Part shown: piece by piece, positions 24,362 through 36,779 of the stretch
Layout: each line of letters begins with the position of its first letter
How positions within the stretch are numbered: position 1 is the first letter of the stretch
Source: Phragmites australis
Taxonomy: Eukaryota > Streptophyta > Magnoliopsida > Poales > Poaceae
DNA: 64,000 nucleotides
Direction of reading: 5' to 3'
NCBI RefSeq assembly: GCF_958298935.1
Contig: NC_084921.1
Location: 36,723,501-36,787,500 of the forward strand
Notes under the pieces: model-generated
Database searches by the model: none
Told to the model about the DNA's origin: nothing
The model's input: the letters and a program-made list of their open reading frames with translations, nothing else
Translations under genes and position numbers: made by a program

Positions 24362-24600
24362 ATGTGCGGTCGGATCCTTCTTCTCGCCGTAGTGGCCATC
24401 CTCCTCCGCCTTTTCTCGTGGATGCCAGTTGGCCACGGCCACAGGCCGGACCGGGCACGCCGCCGCGGCCGCGTGATGGGACAAGGTCAGGCGCGCGGAC
24501 GGCGTCGCCGAGACCTGCCGCACGGGCCTGTGCGAGACCGTGATCATCGGGTTCGACAACCGGTTCGGCCCCAGCCGGCCGGCTCGTCGAGGATTGTAAC
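24362..24600 (+). pseudogene. GH18 class III chitinase/xylanase-inhibitor-like remnant
   Basis: A signal-peptide-like start, MCGRILLLAVVAILLRLFSW, begins at 24362. In a neighbouring frame from about 24433 the translation reads ATGRTGHAAAAA, a stop, then WDKVRRADGVAETCRTGLCE followed by TVIIGFDNRFGP. This lines up with the N-terminal strand and helix of class III GH18 proteins, where the family has TGQ..VFWGRN, EGTLREACDTGLY and TVIISF..VFG. A frameshift, an in-frame stop and loss of everything after residue 80 or so make it a pseudogene. The wording is closer to the xylanase-inhibitor (XIP-like) branch than to the intact chitinase upstream. It is on the same strand about 1.06 kb downstream, so a decayed tandem paralog is likely. 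Confidence 0.55.
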
Positions 24601-24859
24601 TGCAAATCCAACGAGGACAACTGTACGTTACTACGTACCTCAGCGGCGACGGCGTGCGGGCCCTCTTCACCCTAACCTAACGGCTGCAAGCAAGGGACTC
24701 TCTGAAACAATTTGACGGGCTGGCTTTTACTATTTTTCTTTCAACATATAAAATGTAAAGTGTATTTACTATTTTCACTCTTTTTTTTACGAGCCACTCT
24801 TTCTTTTCTTCAGTTTTCCTTTTCCTTATTATGTTCTACCTTTTCCTTTTCGACTCTCT

Positions 24860-25890
24860 TTTCTCTATTTTTTAACACATAAATGTGACGTGCAATTTTT
24901 TTTGTTTCTTTTTTATTGACCTAGCGGGCCTTTTAGTTCACGAGCATGAGATTGGTTGGATTCGACATTTTAAGTGTTTGATTCAATATTTTAGCAATTG
25001 TTTACTTAATAGTTTTTATTCAATATTTTTAAAGTGTGAATTCAATAATTTCACAAGACATGTTGCTTCAACATCTTTTCATTGATCCAACATTTTTTAA
25101 GTGTTGACTCAATATTTTTACTAAGATCTCGCCATTCATTTTTTTTTTGTTAATTCAACATTTTTATTCTCACCCACATTTCTTCTTTTTAAGTGATGAT
25201 CCGACAATTTTTTATTTCAATATTTTTTTACAGATTTGTTATCACAACATTTTTTTGGGGAAGAAATGTTGATTCGATATTTTCTTATTGACTAACATTT
25301 TTATATATTCAATATTTTTTTAGTGTCTGTTCTTTAACATTGTTTTGATTCAAAACATTTTACCTATACAATATTTTCTTAAAAGTAGATCCAACATGTT
25401 GACTCAATATTTTTTTTAAACCTGAAAATTCATTATAGATTTTTTATTAAACATTTTTATTCTTACTCAACATTTTATTTTTGTAAGTATTGATGAGTTA
25501 TTTTTATTTCAATGTTTTTTTACAGAATTACTGACTCAATATTGTTTTGCAAGACATGTGGCAACATTTTTTTCTTGAGTCAACGTCTTTATCATTGGCT
25601 GATCTTCAACATTTTTTGTTGATTGAACAATTTGTACCAATCCAATATTTTCTTAAAAAAAGGTCTATCAATTTTTTTTTTGTTAAATGTCAACTCAATA
25701 TTATTTGTACGACTTTTTGTAAGTTTTGATCCGACAATTTTTACTTTAATATTTTTATAGAGTTGCCGACTCAACATTGTTTTTGCAAGACATGTTGCTT
25801 TAACATTTTTATATATTTTAACATTTTTTTCAGTGGCTAATCTTCAACATATTATGTGCAACATTTTTTCTTCCGTTGAATTCCAAATCA
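24860..25890 (+). repeat. T-rich degenerate repeat array (YAAYATTTTT words)
   Basis: About 1 kb in which CAACATTTTT, TCAATATTTTT and GACTCAATATT recur dozens of times on the plus strand. There is a higher-order unit: AAGTxxTGATCCGACAATTT...TTCAATATTTTTxTACAG starts near 25195, 25487 and 25721, and a partner block CAAGACATGTTGCTTxAACA occurs near 25050, 25552 and 25786. The strand bias (T on plus) is strong throughout. No open frame of interest. Confidence 0.75.
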
Positions 25891-26191
25891 TAGACAAATT
25901 GTATTACAACAAGCCTACGGTATTCCCAAGCTACAGTTAAAACCGCATAACAAAATGATTGGACATATACCATTTTACATGGAAGGAAAACTAGAGAAGT
26001 ACACAACAAATGAGAAAAGAATCACAATACTAGCCCTCAGTACATATCCTGCACACAAGCTAACCAAGCTCATGGAAAACTAGTACTACCAGCATGGTAT
26101 TATTATAACCAGGCCTTCGAGATTGCCAGAAGACGGTAATTTTTTGGTTGATGTCCGTCACAACCAAAAAACCGCTGTGCATTCCGCATAA

Positions 26192-29100
26192 TCAGACCTT
26201 CCTAACCTGAATGTTATGTGTGGATTGTGATCTCCAGATGGGCTGTTTGCCACTTTGAACGAGTGCAACCTCCTCGCCGTCCTTAACCATACCATGTTTC
26301 TGTGAAATGTAGCATCATCTTAGGGGATCTATCTTGGATCCTTGGTGAAATAAATGGTAAAAAAAATGTGCGAGGTACAGATATTTAGACTATCTTCAAC
26401 AATTTTTCTTTCATTTCGTTCCCTTCCGGTTCCCTTCCCCGTTCTCACTCCATTTATTTCCATCCATCTCCATCAGCTTCTTTTCGAGAGGAATCGTGAA
26501 GGGAAATAAGAGAAAATTCCGTCCTGAAGGGAATGATCTTGGGAATCCTTTCGTGACGGGAACTGTGAAGGGAAACCATTGGAGTGTTAGATGGAACGAA
26601 AATCCCATCGTGAAGGAATTCTAGCCTCTGAAGAGAAACCGTTGAAAATAGTCTTAAGGCATAGATGCAGTGTACAGGTCTGACTACCTAGCTATGTGAA
26701 CAACTGCATTGTAGCTTCATTTACCTGAGCAACATCACTTTTGTGCAGCATTGGACCATAGGATACGAATGTGATTTCCCTATTTCAGATATTCCAGCCC
26801 AGCTAAGTTTGCTATTTACAGTCCACTGTTTCTAACAAAACATAAGGTTGCAGGCTGCCACTCTCAGCAAGCCCGTCCTTTTGGTTGTTTGACGTACCCA
26901 TGCTTACCGGTTTTCTGTAACTATCTTGGCTGAGCAAAGTGTTGTACTTGCTGCTTCAGACGTGTACGCCCTCTTTGTTTATAAAGCATAGGTTTGGTTG
27001 GCCCATTAGCCCGATCATGCCTCTGATCTGGTCATATTCTACATCAAGGTGCCACAACCACTACCTGTACTATTGGTCCAAACTGTGGCCGTTGGTAAAC
27101 CTACTCTAGAGTTTACAGTGCTATGTTCAATTCTTAATGCAGGCTGTGAGGTTATTTTCAATATTGTATGTAAAGGTCCAACTGCTGCTAATATAAATAT
27201 TCGATAAAGAATTGAGACCGCAAGGATAGCAAATGACGTTCTTAAACTGGTGCCAGAAATAACTAGAAGAGATAGATTGTTTAAGTCATTACCAGCAAAT
27301 AAGACAAAGCATCACGAAATGTCTTCTCAGCATCATCAGAAAATTCCATTTGAACTGGACATACACCTTGGTACAAAGCCAATCGTTGTCTAACTCTCTC
27401 CCTATAAACAAACCAGCAACAATAATTATTTGCTTAGATATGCAAGGATTGTATGAAATAACGAAAATAAGAACAAAAGGAGAAAAGTCAACCAAACAAG
27501 CTAAATCTGGGATACGATCTGTTTCAGATTAGTTGCCCCTCATTACCTAGGAAATGCCAATAGCGGATAGTTTACCGAGAAATTTCATAGGAAACCCTAC
27601 TTCCTTTCTAAATAAGTATCAGGATAAGACTTCCCGATGAAGCATTTGGGGATGTCTTCACACTTAGTATTCATCCAATAGTAGAGGAACTTCACATAGT
27701 TGGGTTCCCACGCACTCATTAATTGTGAAGGCCATCATCTAGAGTTTATTTAGACAGCCTATAAAAACCTACAAAATCTTGAAACATCTTCGGTGTACTA
27801 TGTTGGTTTCCTATAATGCATGTCTTATGTGTGAACCAAAAAATCGCATATATGATTCAAAGTAAATGGGTACATGGGTTCATCACTAAAACTAGACTAA
27901 GTAGTACACATTAAATGGAAATGATTGGTCCAAAGGTTATCAAATATCAATAAAGTTGTTTGGTTGGACAAGGCAGTCCGCAGCCTAATTGGCTGTTTTT
28001 ACAAATTATGATAGATTACGAGGAAACAGAAACTGATTACTAATTACTAAACTGATTAAATTCAAATATTTAACAGCATCAGTTCTTCTATCTCCAATAG
28101 GACATCTTCAGTTCAATTAAATAAAACATGCCCTCAGCAGACATTATATTGTTGAGACATGATAACGGGATATATAAATAGGACTGTAGCAGCTTTATCT
28201 TGTAGGCTGCATGCATTGGAACAAAAGATCAGAGAACTTACTGATCTGTAAAGGCAAAAATAGTGCCAGATGGCCGATAGTGACTAAGTAGGATAGCCAT
28301 AAATCCTGTCCTGGTGAAAACCACTATTGATGTTCGAAGAGTATTTGACATCATTGTTGCATGGTACACGAACATTTCGCTCATGTGGTTCTACAGAATG
28401 AAATGTGGTTAGAAAATGGAATAGCATATCATCATGATGGAGAAAGACTGGAGAAGATGTCAGACCTTGAAAACATGACCAAGATCAGCAGGTGTCTCTG
28501 CACCAGGAATAGTTGCCTCAGTTCTCAGGGCAACGGTGTGCATGACCTTAACAGCTTTCAAGGGAAATCTGTCAAAAAATCAAGTTATTATGCTTAGTTT
28601 TATGTCTCTACACTGATTTTCAACATAGATCAGGGGAAATAAATCACAAGGCTTGCAAATATATGACATACTAACCAAAAAAGGCCAACTTTTAAACCAA
28701 AACTAGAAAATTCCTTTACTCATAAGATCACAACAGAATTCTTCAAGCAGCTATTATGCCTAAGTTACTTCTTTGAATAATTGAGATGGCATCAAATCCA
28801 TCAAACCAGAGGCAGTTCATCATAAGTTTGATAGGATTACCCCAAATATCTAAACTTCGATGGAAACTAAAAGAATATACATGACACTAGTCCAGATTTG
28901 AAATACCAAAAATACACTTAAACAGAATATTCCATATTCCGTATAAGGAAACAAATGGGACAAGAAATCCTGCCTGTAACTGTATATTTTTCGTACGGAT
29001 TCATACTGTCAGCTACTCCCAACGATTCAAAATGTATGATGTTTAGGATATCGACATGGTTTACAAAGTGACACTTTAACTAGCAATTTCTATGTAAATA

Positions 29101-32100
29101 TGACATTTCAAATCAAGTTAATTAAATATTATGAAAGTACTTTTCATGGTGAATCTAGTAACATTTATCTTACATTGTCAATCTAAGTAATTCTTTATAT
29201 ATTAATGGTCAAGGTTAAAAAAAGTTTGACCGGTAGGAATCCTAAAACGACATACATTTTGAATCGGAGGGAGTTTGCTAGTATCTGGAACTTTTGAAGA
29301 ATGCGATCACCAAATAACAATACTGTAGAGCACAAAAGTATACTAAAACAGCTATTTAATCATGGAACACAAATGAAATAGTCATACTTTTTGTAAAATA
29401 AAGAAAATTTAATGACATGTGTGGTCATATGGTTAGCTAATAACTTAATAAGACCAGTTGAAAATATCTTGTCATGAACAAAAAGCAAAACACACATACT
29501 TTCCATGTGCAGTTTCCCCAGAAAGCATAACTGCATCAGCACCCTCTCGAACAGCTATAGCAATGTCTGAAATTTCTGCTCGGGTCGGAGTTGGATGAAC
29601 AATCATACTTTCCAGCATATTAGTAGCAACAATAACAGCCTTTCCCATGCTCCTGCACAGTCTAATAATTTCTTCCTGCACGACGGAACATGAAATTTGA
29701 GGAAGATGAAAATGCCAGTCACCTTTTTGTGATAAAAAGGGATAAATTTTATTGATTATTCATGAGTAAGCACTGGAACAACAGCTTCCAAATTGGACAG
29801 AAACATATATGCCATATTGCCATGTATAAACAAGAAAGCAATGCAAAGTAGTCCAAGCCATAGTCACCAGAAACCTAGGTCGATCGGGTCAAGGGATGCG
29901 GGTGTCAAAAAATGTGGGTTGAAGGGGGTAGTGTTCTTTGGGACGCTAGTTCGAAATGCAGAGCGTGACCCTAACTAATCCGGGTTGATGACCTGGGTCG
30001 ATAAGCCATAATATGGCACATACTAGTAGATATAAAAGATCCACCATAAAGTTAAAAAGAAAAAAAAAAGAGAAGAGGAAGAAAGATGAGATGGGCTGCC
30101 ATCTTATGGTCACAACTAACGTGCGCAGCCACTGTCTCTGTTTCCTCCTCGCTTTCTCTCTCTTCTCCCACGCAACGAAGCGTTGCTGGCCTCAAATCGG
30201 CCACCGTTGGCCAACAAAATCGGTTGCCTATGGCCTCCACTTCCATCCAGTACTACCAATTTCACTACTGCCCCCCAATGCCGCATTGTGGTCCTATCTG
30301 TTCGCCGGTGGCGGGAAGTCCTGTTCGATGCTGGCGGCCTCCTGCATCTTACCAATTGCGATCGTGGATGGATGAGGTTATTCTAACCCTAACCCTAAAC
30401 CTTGCTCGGATTCCATGTTACTTTGACTGGAAAATATGGGAAGAAGATAGTCCATCCATTAGCCTTGATGTCAATATATAGAATCCTCATATGGGCCAAT
30501 ATGGGCCTAGATATATACTTAACAACGATGAGCCTGTTTCATTTCGACCCGCAAATTGGGACGATGTTCTGGGGTCGTGGAACGCGGCATCGACCCCAAT
30601 CCCTATGGCTATGGTCCAAACAGCTACATAGGAATATAGGTGTACATTTTAGACTTTGCAGTGCAATGGCTTGTAAGAGATATGATCAACAGCATTGTAC
30701 CTGCAACAGTGGCACCTCCTCAATAGGTAGTTCAGCTCCCAGGTCACCCCTGGCAACCATGGCCTATGATATTCAAAATTGAATTGGTTAGTTCCCTCAA
30801 AATGTCATGCCCTTAAACTAAAATCAGAACAAGGAAAATAGAACAGAGGAATATTCATCATTTCCCACACAACTCAAGACCATTCACGCAAAGATGAACC
30901 TTTTGATGGCATTTTACTAAACCCAAGCATAATCAAGATCAGATCCTTACCCCATCAGATGCTGTGATGATTGAATGTAGGTTTGGAATGGAGTCTGCAC
31001 TTTCGATTTTCACAATTACATGTATGTCAGCACTGCAGCCTGGAAATAGAATAAAAATGAAATCAATACATTATGGGAACAGTGCATGATATGATTGTTT
31101 ATACAGTAGGAATGACGATTACTTCTGAGATAATCCTTCAGTTCGTGGACAACTTGAGCATCTTTGACAAAAGAAACAGCATAATAATCAACCTGATTTT
31201 CCACACCAAACTTAATATCGTCCCAATCCTTATCTGCAAGTTTGAAAAAGGTGTATGAAACAAGAGCATGCGCATTAGATACATTAGACAAAGAAAAAAT
31301 TGCTGACTATTACCAGTGATTGATGGCAAGGTTGCACTCTTTCCACGAACGTTCAGGTGACGCCTAGATTTCAGTTCACCTCCGTCAATAACTTCACATT
31401 TCACAGAATCTTCAGTTTTTGACTTGACCAACAATGACATCATTCCTCCTAAAAAATGCATAAAAATTGGTCAATACAATCATGAAGAAAAATCATTGAA
31501 TGCCAAAGATACATTAGAGAAGAGTCAAGATTGAACAGGATGTTAGACACGTATCTGACATAGAACGTAATTGAATGGCTAATCAGTTATGCACAACTAT
31601 GTAAGAAGCAAATTGATGTATGTGACTTTCATCTCAGGAAAGTTGCTACAGTACTTAAAGTAACGGTGCAGACCATTATTCTCATAATTTACTTATGTAC
31701 AGACTACAGTCAAGCATGTTTGGAACACTAGGTCAGAACATTCATACACATTTGATGCAGAATTCGTGCTAGTAAAGATCGAAAGGCCCTAAGGAAGCAA
31801 CATGGCATGTAAGTGGTGAAAGTGAAGCATATCATTATGATTAGCAAAACTAGGAAAGATTACTGCCATAATTGATAGAACTTGACAAGGACCACTATGC
31901 AAAATTTAGTATTGGGTCTATTTTAGATAAAGCGATTTTATGTATCCAGATTTCAGAGATGATATGTGCAATCATGTGGCACTGGAGAAAACAAATGAGC
32001 TAAAACATAGAATATATGAAAGGGAACAGCATATCGGCATACCATCTACAAGGAGCATGTCACCCACTTCTACATCGTTAACAAAGTCGTCGTAGTTCAC

Positions 32101-34205
32101 GCTAACACATGTATCAGTCCCAACTCCCCTTTTGATTGTAAAACTGAACTCTTGGCCGCTTTCCAGAAATATCGGTTGAGGCAAATCTCCACTCCGAACT
32201 TCTGGTCCCTGATTTGTAAATCAAGGCAACATATGATGAATGAAATGCAAAATAAAAAAGGTTCAATTCTATTTATCATTAGTATAGCAAATAAGTTGGT
32301 AGCATGGGCTTAAAGGACTAATAGTAAGAACTAAAAATAATACAGAAAAACAACTTCTTGTTTTTCTTTTGAAACCAAAGGAAATCAGCTTCTAAGGATG
32401 AGAACTATCTGTCTATTTGTGGTTTAGTGTAGATGCTCTGAAAGAAGTAACACCAACCTTCGTGTCAAGCATAATAGCAATCACATTGTCTCCATGTGAT
32501 GCATTATATTCCTTCACTAGATCAATAACTTTCTGGTGTGATGCATGGTCTCCATGTGACATATTAAGCCGAGAAACGTTCATGCCAGCCTCAGCAAGTT
32601 TCCATATCATCTCTCTTGTGTTAGTTGAGGGACCGATGGTACAGACGATCTTTGTCTTGCGCCGTACATTTGGTTTAGACCACACACCATTTGCTGCAGT
32701 TGCAAGTTGCTGAATAGCCTTAAGGTGCTGGAAGTTTGCTTCTTCCTATCAAAGAACAAATATTATTGACAATAAGTTTCAAATTTCAACTCATAAGGTG
32801 CCATTCTAAAATGTACAGTTATATCATGAGTAACTGGAACATTCATTTCACAAAGCATGCCACACTAGCAAACTGTACATCGTATTCAGCAACAACCAGC
32901 AAATAATAATTTAAGTATTATCATTGATCTTGAGTTATCATAGCTTACTGGAAACGTGGCCTTGACAAGACTGAGAGAATGGAGATTTGACCAAAGCGAC
33001 AACCGTATTCATCAGAGGAAGGCGCTTTGTAACAAAATGGCCCTGTTTAAGCGCAGGATTGACCAGGTTACCTACCTCTACAGCTTTGTCATTTCCTAGC
33101 TTTGGGATTCGCTAAGAGTTTTGCTTACATATTGCATTCACTTACTACTCAAATCTTGGTTCATCTCATTTTTGTATATTAGGTAATGTTGTTATATTAA
33201 CCTATAGACTTCACGTAGCTTCCACTCATTCCTCGTTCCCCAGGGATCTTACCTTCCTCGGGTCTAGTGTGGAAAGGTGACATAGGTAGCACCTCATCTC
33301 AAATAACTCATCGGTGTTGATATATTCTAATTTAGCTCAGGGATTTTAGTACTTTTCTATGGCTGTAAATGTGATAAGTAATGGGGTTTCTGCTGACAAG
33401 TATTCTCGTATGTGTTTTTGGGAGGAACAGTTACAAGACAGGTAACCAATTCAATGGTGTCAATGTCATTTCCGCAAATAGGACATTAAATCCATATCCA
33501 GACAACCTCTAAACCAATAAGTCGAACAAATCCTAAGGCTCAATCAGAAGGAAGAAATGGAACGTTTGCGCCGTAATTTACATGTTACAAACTTACAACG
33601 TGTTATAATTAACAAAAAAGGACGGATAGACAGAAGATGGAATGCACAAGAGTACGAGCCAAAATTCAATTGTTTCGGTGGGCACATACAGAAAATCTGA
33701 TAATGACATCCCACGGACGATTCCGCTCTCTAAATTTCGCCGTCACAAACTCGACAGTGACCGTAGCATGGCAAATCCAATTTGACCGTCAGGGAAAGCC
33801 AATTTCACGCCCTTTCAGCTCTCGAAAGTAACCCGTAACCTCAAAAACCACGTCCCCATCCCAAATCCATCCACGGATGAAGCTTGATTCCCCAGCCGGT
33901 CTCCACCAAAGCGGAACCAGCCAATCATTACGAGGAGGAGGCGATACCTTGACGGCCGCGTCGTCGTCGGGCGACACGGGAAGCACCTCGGTGTCGGCGC
34001 CCGGGGCGTGGCTTATCACGGACACCACCTGTGACTCGCGTCGGTCCCTTGCTGCCACGGCCCCGCTCCACCTCTCCGTGCCCGCGCCTACCGCGGACGG
34101 CAGCCTGGCAGCCGCCGGCCTGAGCGCGTCGGCCCCAGATACACCGCACAGAGGCCTGGCCGCAGCCGCCGCAGTGCCCGCCGCCGCCACCACCACCTGC
34201 GCCAT
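26192..34205 (-). CDS. PKP2: Plastidial pyruvate kinase, beta subunit (12 exons)
   Basis: Converts PEP and ADP to pyruvate and ATP in plastids. Exons: 33948-34205, 32458-32745, 32043-32208, 31314-31448, 31123-31233, 30951-31039, 30701-30763, 29500-29675, 28466-28568, 28242-28390, 27293-27401, 26192-26299. All introns are GT-AG and phases join to 584 codons plus TGA. Residues 1 to about 70 are an Ala/Arg/Ser-rich transit peptide ([10 protein letters not shown]...). The kinase body shows [11 protein letters not shown] (116-126), [15 protein letters not shown] (142-156), the signature [12 protein letters not shown] with Lys330, and [12 protein letters not shown] with Asp356. The C-terminus [14 protein letters not shown] is typical of the plastid beta isoform. 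Arabidopsis beta subunits act with alpha in seed oil synthesis. No disabling change seen. MITEs sit in introns 8 and 11. Confidence 0.95.
26390..26656. mobile_element. MITE, family M2, in intron 11 of the pyruvate kinase gene
   Basis: The left end AGACTATCTTCAACAATTTT and the reverse complement of the right end AAGACTATTTTCAACGGTTT form the terminal inverted repeats. The interior carries GAATCGTGAAGGGAAA and related GTGAAGGGAA blocks. About 265 bp, non-coding, between coding exons 11 and 12. A diverged relative lies at about 51119-51283. Confidence 0.65.
29016..29273. mobile_element. Stowaway-type MITE in intron 8 of the pyruvate kinase gene
   Basis: The left end CTCCCAACGATTCAAAATGT and the reverse complement of the right end CTCCCTCCGATTCAAAATGT are nearly identical, continuing into ATGNYGTTTAGGAT. 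TA precedes the left end (29014-29015). 258 bp, non-coding, inside the intron between exons 8 and 9. Confidence 0.8.
30384..30401 (+). repeat. Short telomere-like repeat in pyruvate kinase intron 7
   Basis: TAACCCTAACCCTAAACC, the plant telomere heptamer (CCCTAAA family) with slippage, in a GC-richer part of the intron (30095-30480). Confidence 0.8.
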
Positions 34206-34680
34206 CTCGACTCGGGCGAGAGATTTGGAACCGGTAGTAGAGACTAGAGGAGGGGTGGTGAGGCGAGGCAGGCGTAGGCGTGCGCGCGTGCGCGGTGTGG
34301 GTGAGGTGGGTTTGGGTTTAAGGAGGGCAGGCTGCCTCCTGGCTGGCTGGATGGCTTCGTCACTCGTCCGTGCTGAGCTGGGGTGGGGGAGGAGGCGGCG
34401 GGGCGCTGAGCTGGCTGCGTCGTCACTCGTCCGTGCTCTGCTGCCTCGGCGGGCAGGCGCATCCTCACACAAACAGTGCTCTACGTTGGGTCTCCGCTTT
34501 TCTTTTTTTTTGATGAAGTCTCCGGCGTGGCTTTTTTTTTTTTTTTTTTGATGAAGTCTCCGCCGTGGCTTGGCTGCCGGTTTTCTTCGATCCGGTCACG
34601 AGGACCGCAGGAGCGTGACCTCGGAAGCGCTGGGCTTGGGCCCCGATGGCGCCTGAGACGTTGCCACCGGGAAATGGAAC
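34206..34680 (-). promoter_or_regulatory. 5' UTR and promoter region of the pyruvate kinase gene
   Basis: GC-rich, strand-skewed sequence directly upstream of the ATG at 34205. I see no clear TATA box, as in many housekeeping genes. A 22-bp unit TGATGAAGTCTCCGSCGTGG is duplicated at 34511 and 34549, each preceded by a poly(T) run (the second about 20 T). A 224-codon plus-strand ORF (33877-34551) is antisense to exon 1 and shows no family features. Confidence 0.45.
34511..34570. repeat. Two-copy 38-bp-period repeat with poly(T) tracts
   Basis: TGATGAAGTCTCCGGCGTGG at 34511 and TGATGAAGTCTCCGCCGTGG at 34549, each after a run of T (10-11 and about 20). Confidence 0.85.
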
Positions 34681-35284
34681 CTGCCATCAAAAATACATAT
34701 CGTGTGTGATGAGATATAATCTCTAATGTAAAAATTTAACCAGTATATTTATTATAATATACTTATAAAATTTATTATATTAATATTTTAGAGAAAAAAG
34801 CTACCGTGTTCATTCTTAAGGTTATGAAGTTACGATATTAATTTAAAATAATATTCAATTTGAATAAAAAATTCAAAAATTCATATTGATGCATAGAAAC
34901 AAAAAATCAACAATTCACTATTTTTCTCGTGTGATGCATGATAATTTGACAACTACTACTTAAGATAGTAAAGTCAGACACTTAAGAAGCAAATAACACA
35001 GAAATTGCAAATATATATTTACATTCATCTTTTCAAAGTAGATAATGATATGATAATTTTTAATATTTATCAATTAAATATGGCAAATGATATATCTGAA
35101 ATTTAAACAAATATATAAGGATCATGCAGATGTGAATGCTATCTCTTAAAGAAAGAAGAGAGCACAAGGAAGAAATAAAGTACAAAGAACAGTAAGAAGA
35201 GATTTAATATTAATCTGAGAGGTTGCTCGATATTTTTAGCTTGATGTCGGCAACAGATTCAAGGGAGCATGTTTGAATTTATGT

Positions 35285-35512
35285 GAGAACCAAGGTTTTA
35301 TGTTTGTTTAATTTTTTTATTCAAACTAAATTAAAAAGAGAATATCACATAAAATGATAAAAATGCATATAAATATAGTATTACAAAGGCTTAATATTGA
35401 TCTGGGAATCAAGGTTTTGTGCATGTTTGAATTTTTTATTCAAATTGAATTAAAAAATATAATACCATATGAAATGATAAAAATGCATATAAATGGAGTA
35501 TTATAAAGGAAC
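35285..35512. repeat. Degenerate 115-bp tandem duplication
   Basis: Both copies run from CAAGGTTTT through TTTTTTATTCAAA, AATGATAAAAATGCATATAA and on to GTATTA(C/T)AAAGG. Confidence 0.7.
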
Positions 35513-35551
35513 TCACTTTTTCACCAAATAACTAGGGTTAGAAATATTTTC

Positions 35552-35815
35552 ATAAATTAGTACATCACATGAGAAGAATATTTGTGATTTTTTTAATTTT
35601 TTGGGAATTTATTTTAGGTATTAAAAATTGCTAGAATTTATACATGTACGTTTATTTGGAGAATTTTAATTAAATACTGGCTCAGGATTTTTGGATCAAA
35701 CCAATTCAAATGAATTGCTAGGAAGCTATAGTTTGCTCATAAAAATGTTTAGACTACTTTGTACTTCTAAATAAAATCGAGAGTTAAATAAAAATATAAA
35801 CAAACATGTACAACC
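35552..35815 (+). repeat. Dispersed R block, copy 2
   Basis: Begins ATAAATTAGTACATCACATG and ends AAATAAAATCGAGAGTTAAA, like the copies at 21164 and 50712. It is preceded by ATTATAAAGGAACTCACTTT, which also precedes the 50.7-kb copy and occurs at 60046. Confidence 0.75.
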
Positions 35816-36514
35816 AGTTTCTAGCTTCTTTCTTTGTGAGCGGCACAGCATTGGTTAGCTATATTCGATACCTAATGGATCGAATATGACACTATTTACC
35901 GTATTCGGTACCTGAGGTTTTAAATATAGACCATTTTTTACTTAAAGTGCTGAATATATTGTACCGTGCCGTATTTAATGTACCGAAAATTGTTGGATCC
36001 ATAGTTTTTTTGTCTCACGTGCTGAAATCGGTGTTAGGTATGATACCGTATGTTAAATACATATATTGAATTTACAAATTCACTAATATATTATCTATTT
36101 TTGACAAATACGATACTGTATGTTATTTATTTTTGAATTTTCGCCCTCCACTCATTCATGAGCGGAATACGTCTACCGGAGTACGCTCCGCCGTACGGGG
36201 CTGCTCACGTACGATTTGGGAACCGGGCCACTGCACAGGGGCTTAGGTCATCTGACCAAGAAGCATCACGTTGGCTTTGAAGCGGCTCCCAACCACTCGT
36301 AGAAAGAATGGGGCATCGAAATCAGACAGGGATCACTTTGGGGATACCCATTTTGGGGATGCCCAGGGTTATAGCCAATTGTCTGAGGGGCTACTCTTCT
36401 TTCTCTACTACAGACTGCTTTGATCTGTTAGGATTACAATTAGCACAACCCAATATTTTAAGGAGCTTTATCCTTTAGTCAATGAGACTAATATACTTTG
36501 TTTAGCAATAATGG

Positions 36515-36640
36515 ATGAAGGGACACGAACTTGTTCTTTCGTTTTGTATAAATCAACGTGAGTGTAATGAAAAAATCAACAAGATTTTATTATGTACTCT
36601 ATTTGCTGTCTATTGTCTCATTTACTGTTATATTGCAACA
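36515..36640 (+). repeat. 5' LTR remnant of the Ty1/copia element
   Basis: GGACACGAACTTGTTCTTTC...TTATATTGCAACA matches the 3' LTR at 46415-46535 (GACATGAACTTATTCCTTC...TTACATTGCAACA). The sequence to the left (from a possible TGTTAGG at 36426) no longer matches the 3' LTR, so the left part is replaced or heavily diverged. Following ACGTTATTATGCAC resembles the half-tRNA-type primer site (CGTTATCAGCACG) seen in several plant copia elements. Confidence 0.65.
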
Positions 36641-36779
36641 CGTTATTATGCACTTTACTCTACGATCGCTACTCGGTCAAACCGATCCATCTACGGTACA
36701 ACTTCATCCAACGTGAAGCATTCAGGCGCCATCTATTATACACAATGCATCGGTAACAACACATGAACACCACACTCGC

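Larger units (their letters stand above)
34690..36150. mobile_element. AT-rich repetitive element related to the TIR element at 23.4 kb
   Basis: The stretch at about 35880-36150 (TTGGATCCAT..., GAAATCGG, TTAAATACATAT, TATTTATTTTTGAATTTT) matches the reverse complement of 23402-23640. A second stretch, AAGGTTTTATG...TAAATTAAAAAGAGAATATC, matches 23680-23735 directly. Inside it a block of about 115 bp is duplicated in tandem (about 35285-35390 and 35400-35512). An R block (35552-35815) is embedded. No coding capacity. Outer limits are uncertain. Confidence 0.5.

Noticed and set aside
24482..24600. Possible tRNA-like GGTTCGACAACCGGTTCGG near the GH18 remnant
   Set aside because: No cloverleaf, anticodon arm or acceptor stem can be built; the sequence is explained by the GH18 fragment.
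33877..34551. 224-codon plus-strand ORF opposite pyruvate kinase exon 1
   Set aside because: Antisense to the transit-peptide exon and leader; no domain, GC-driven.
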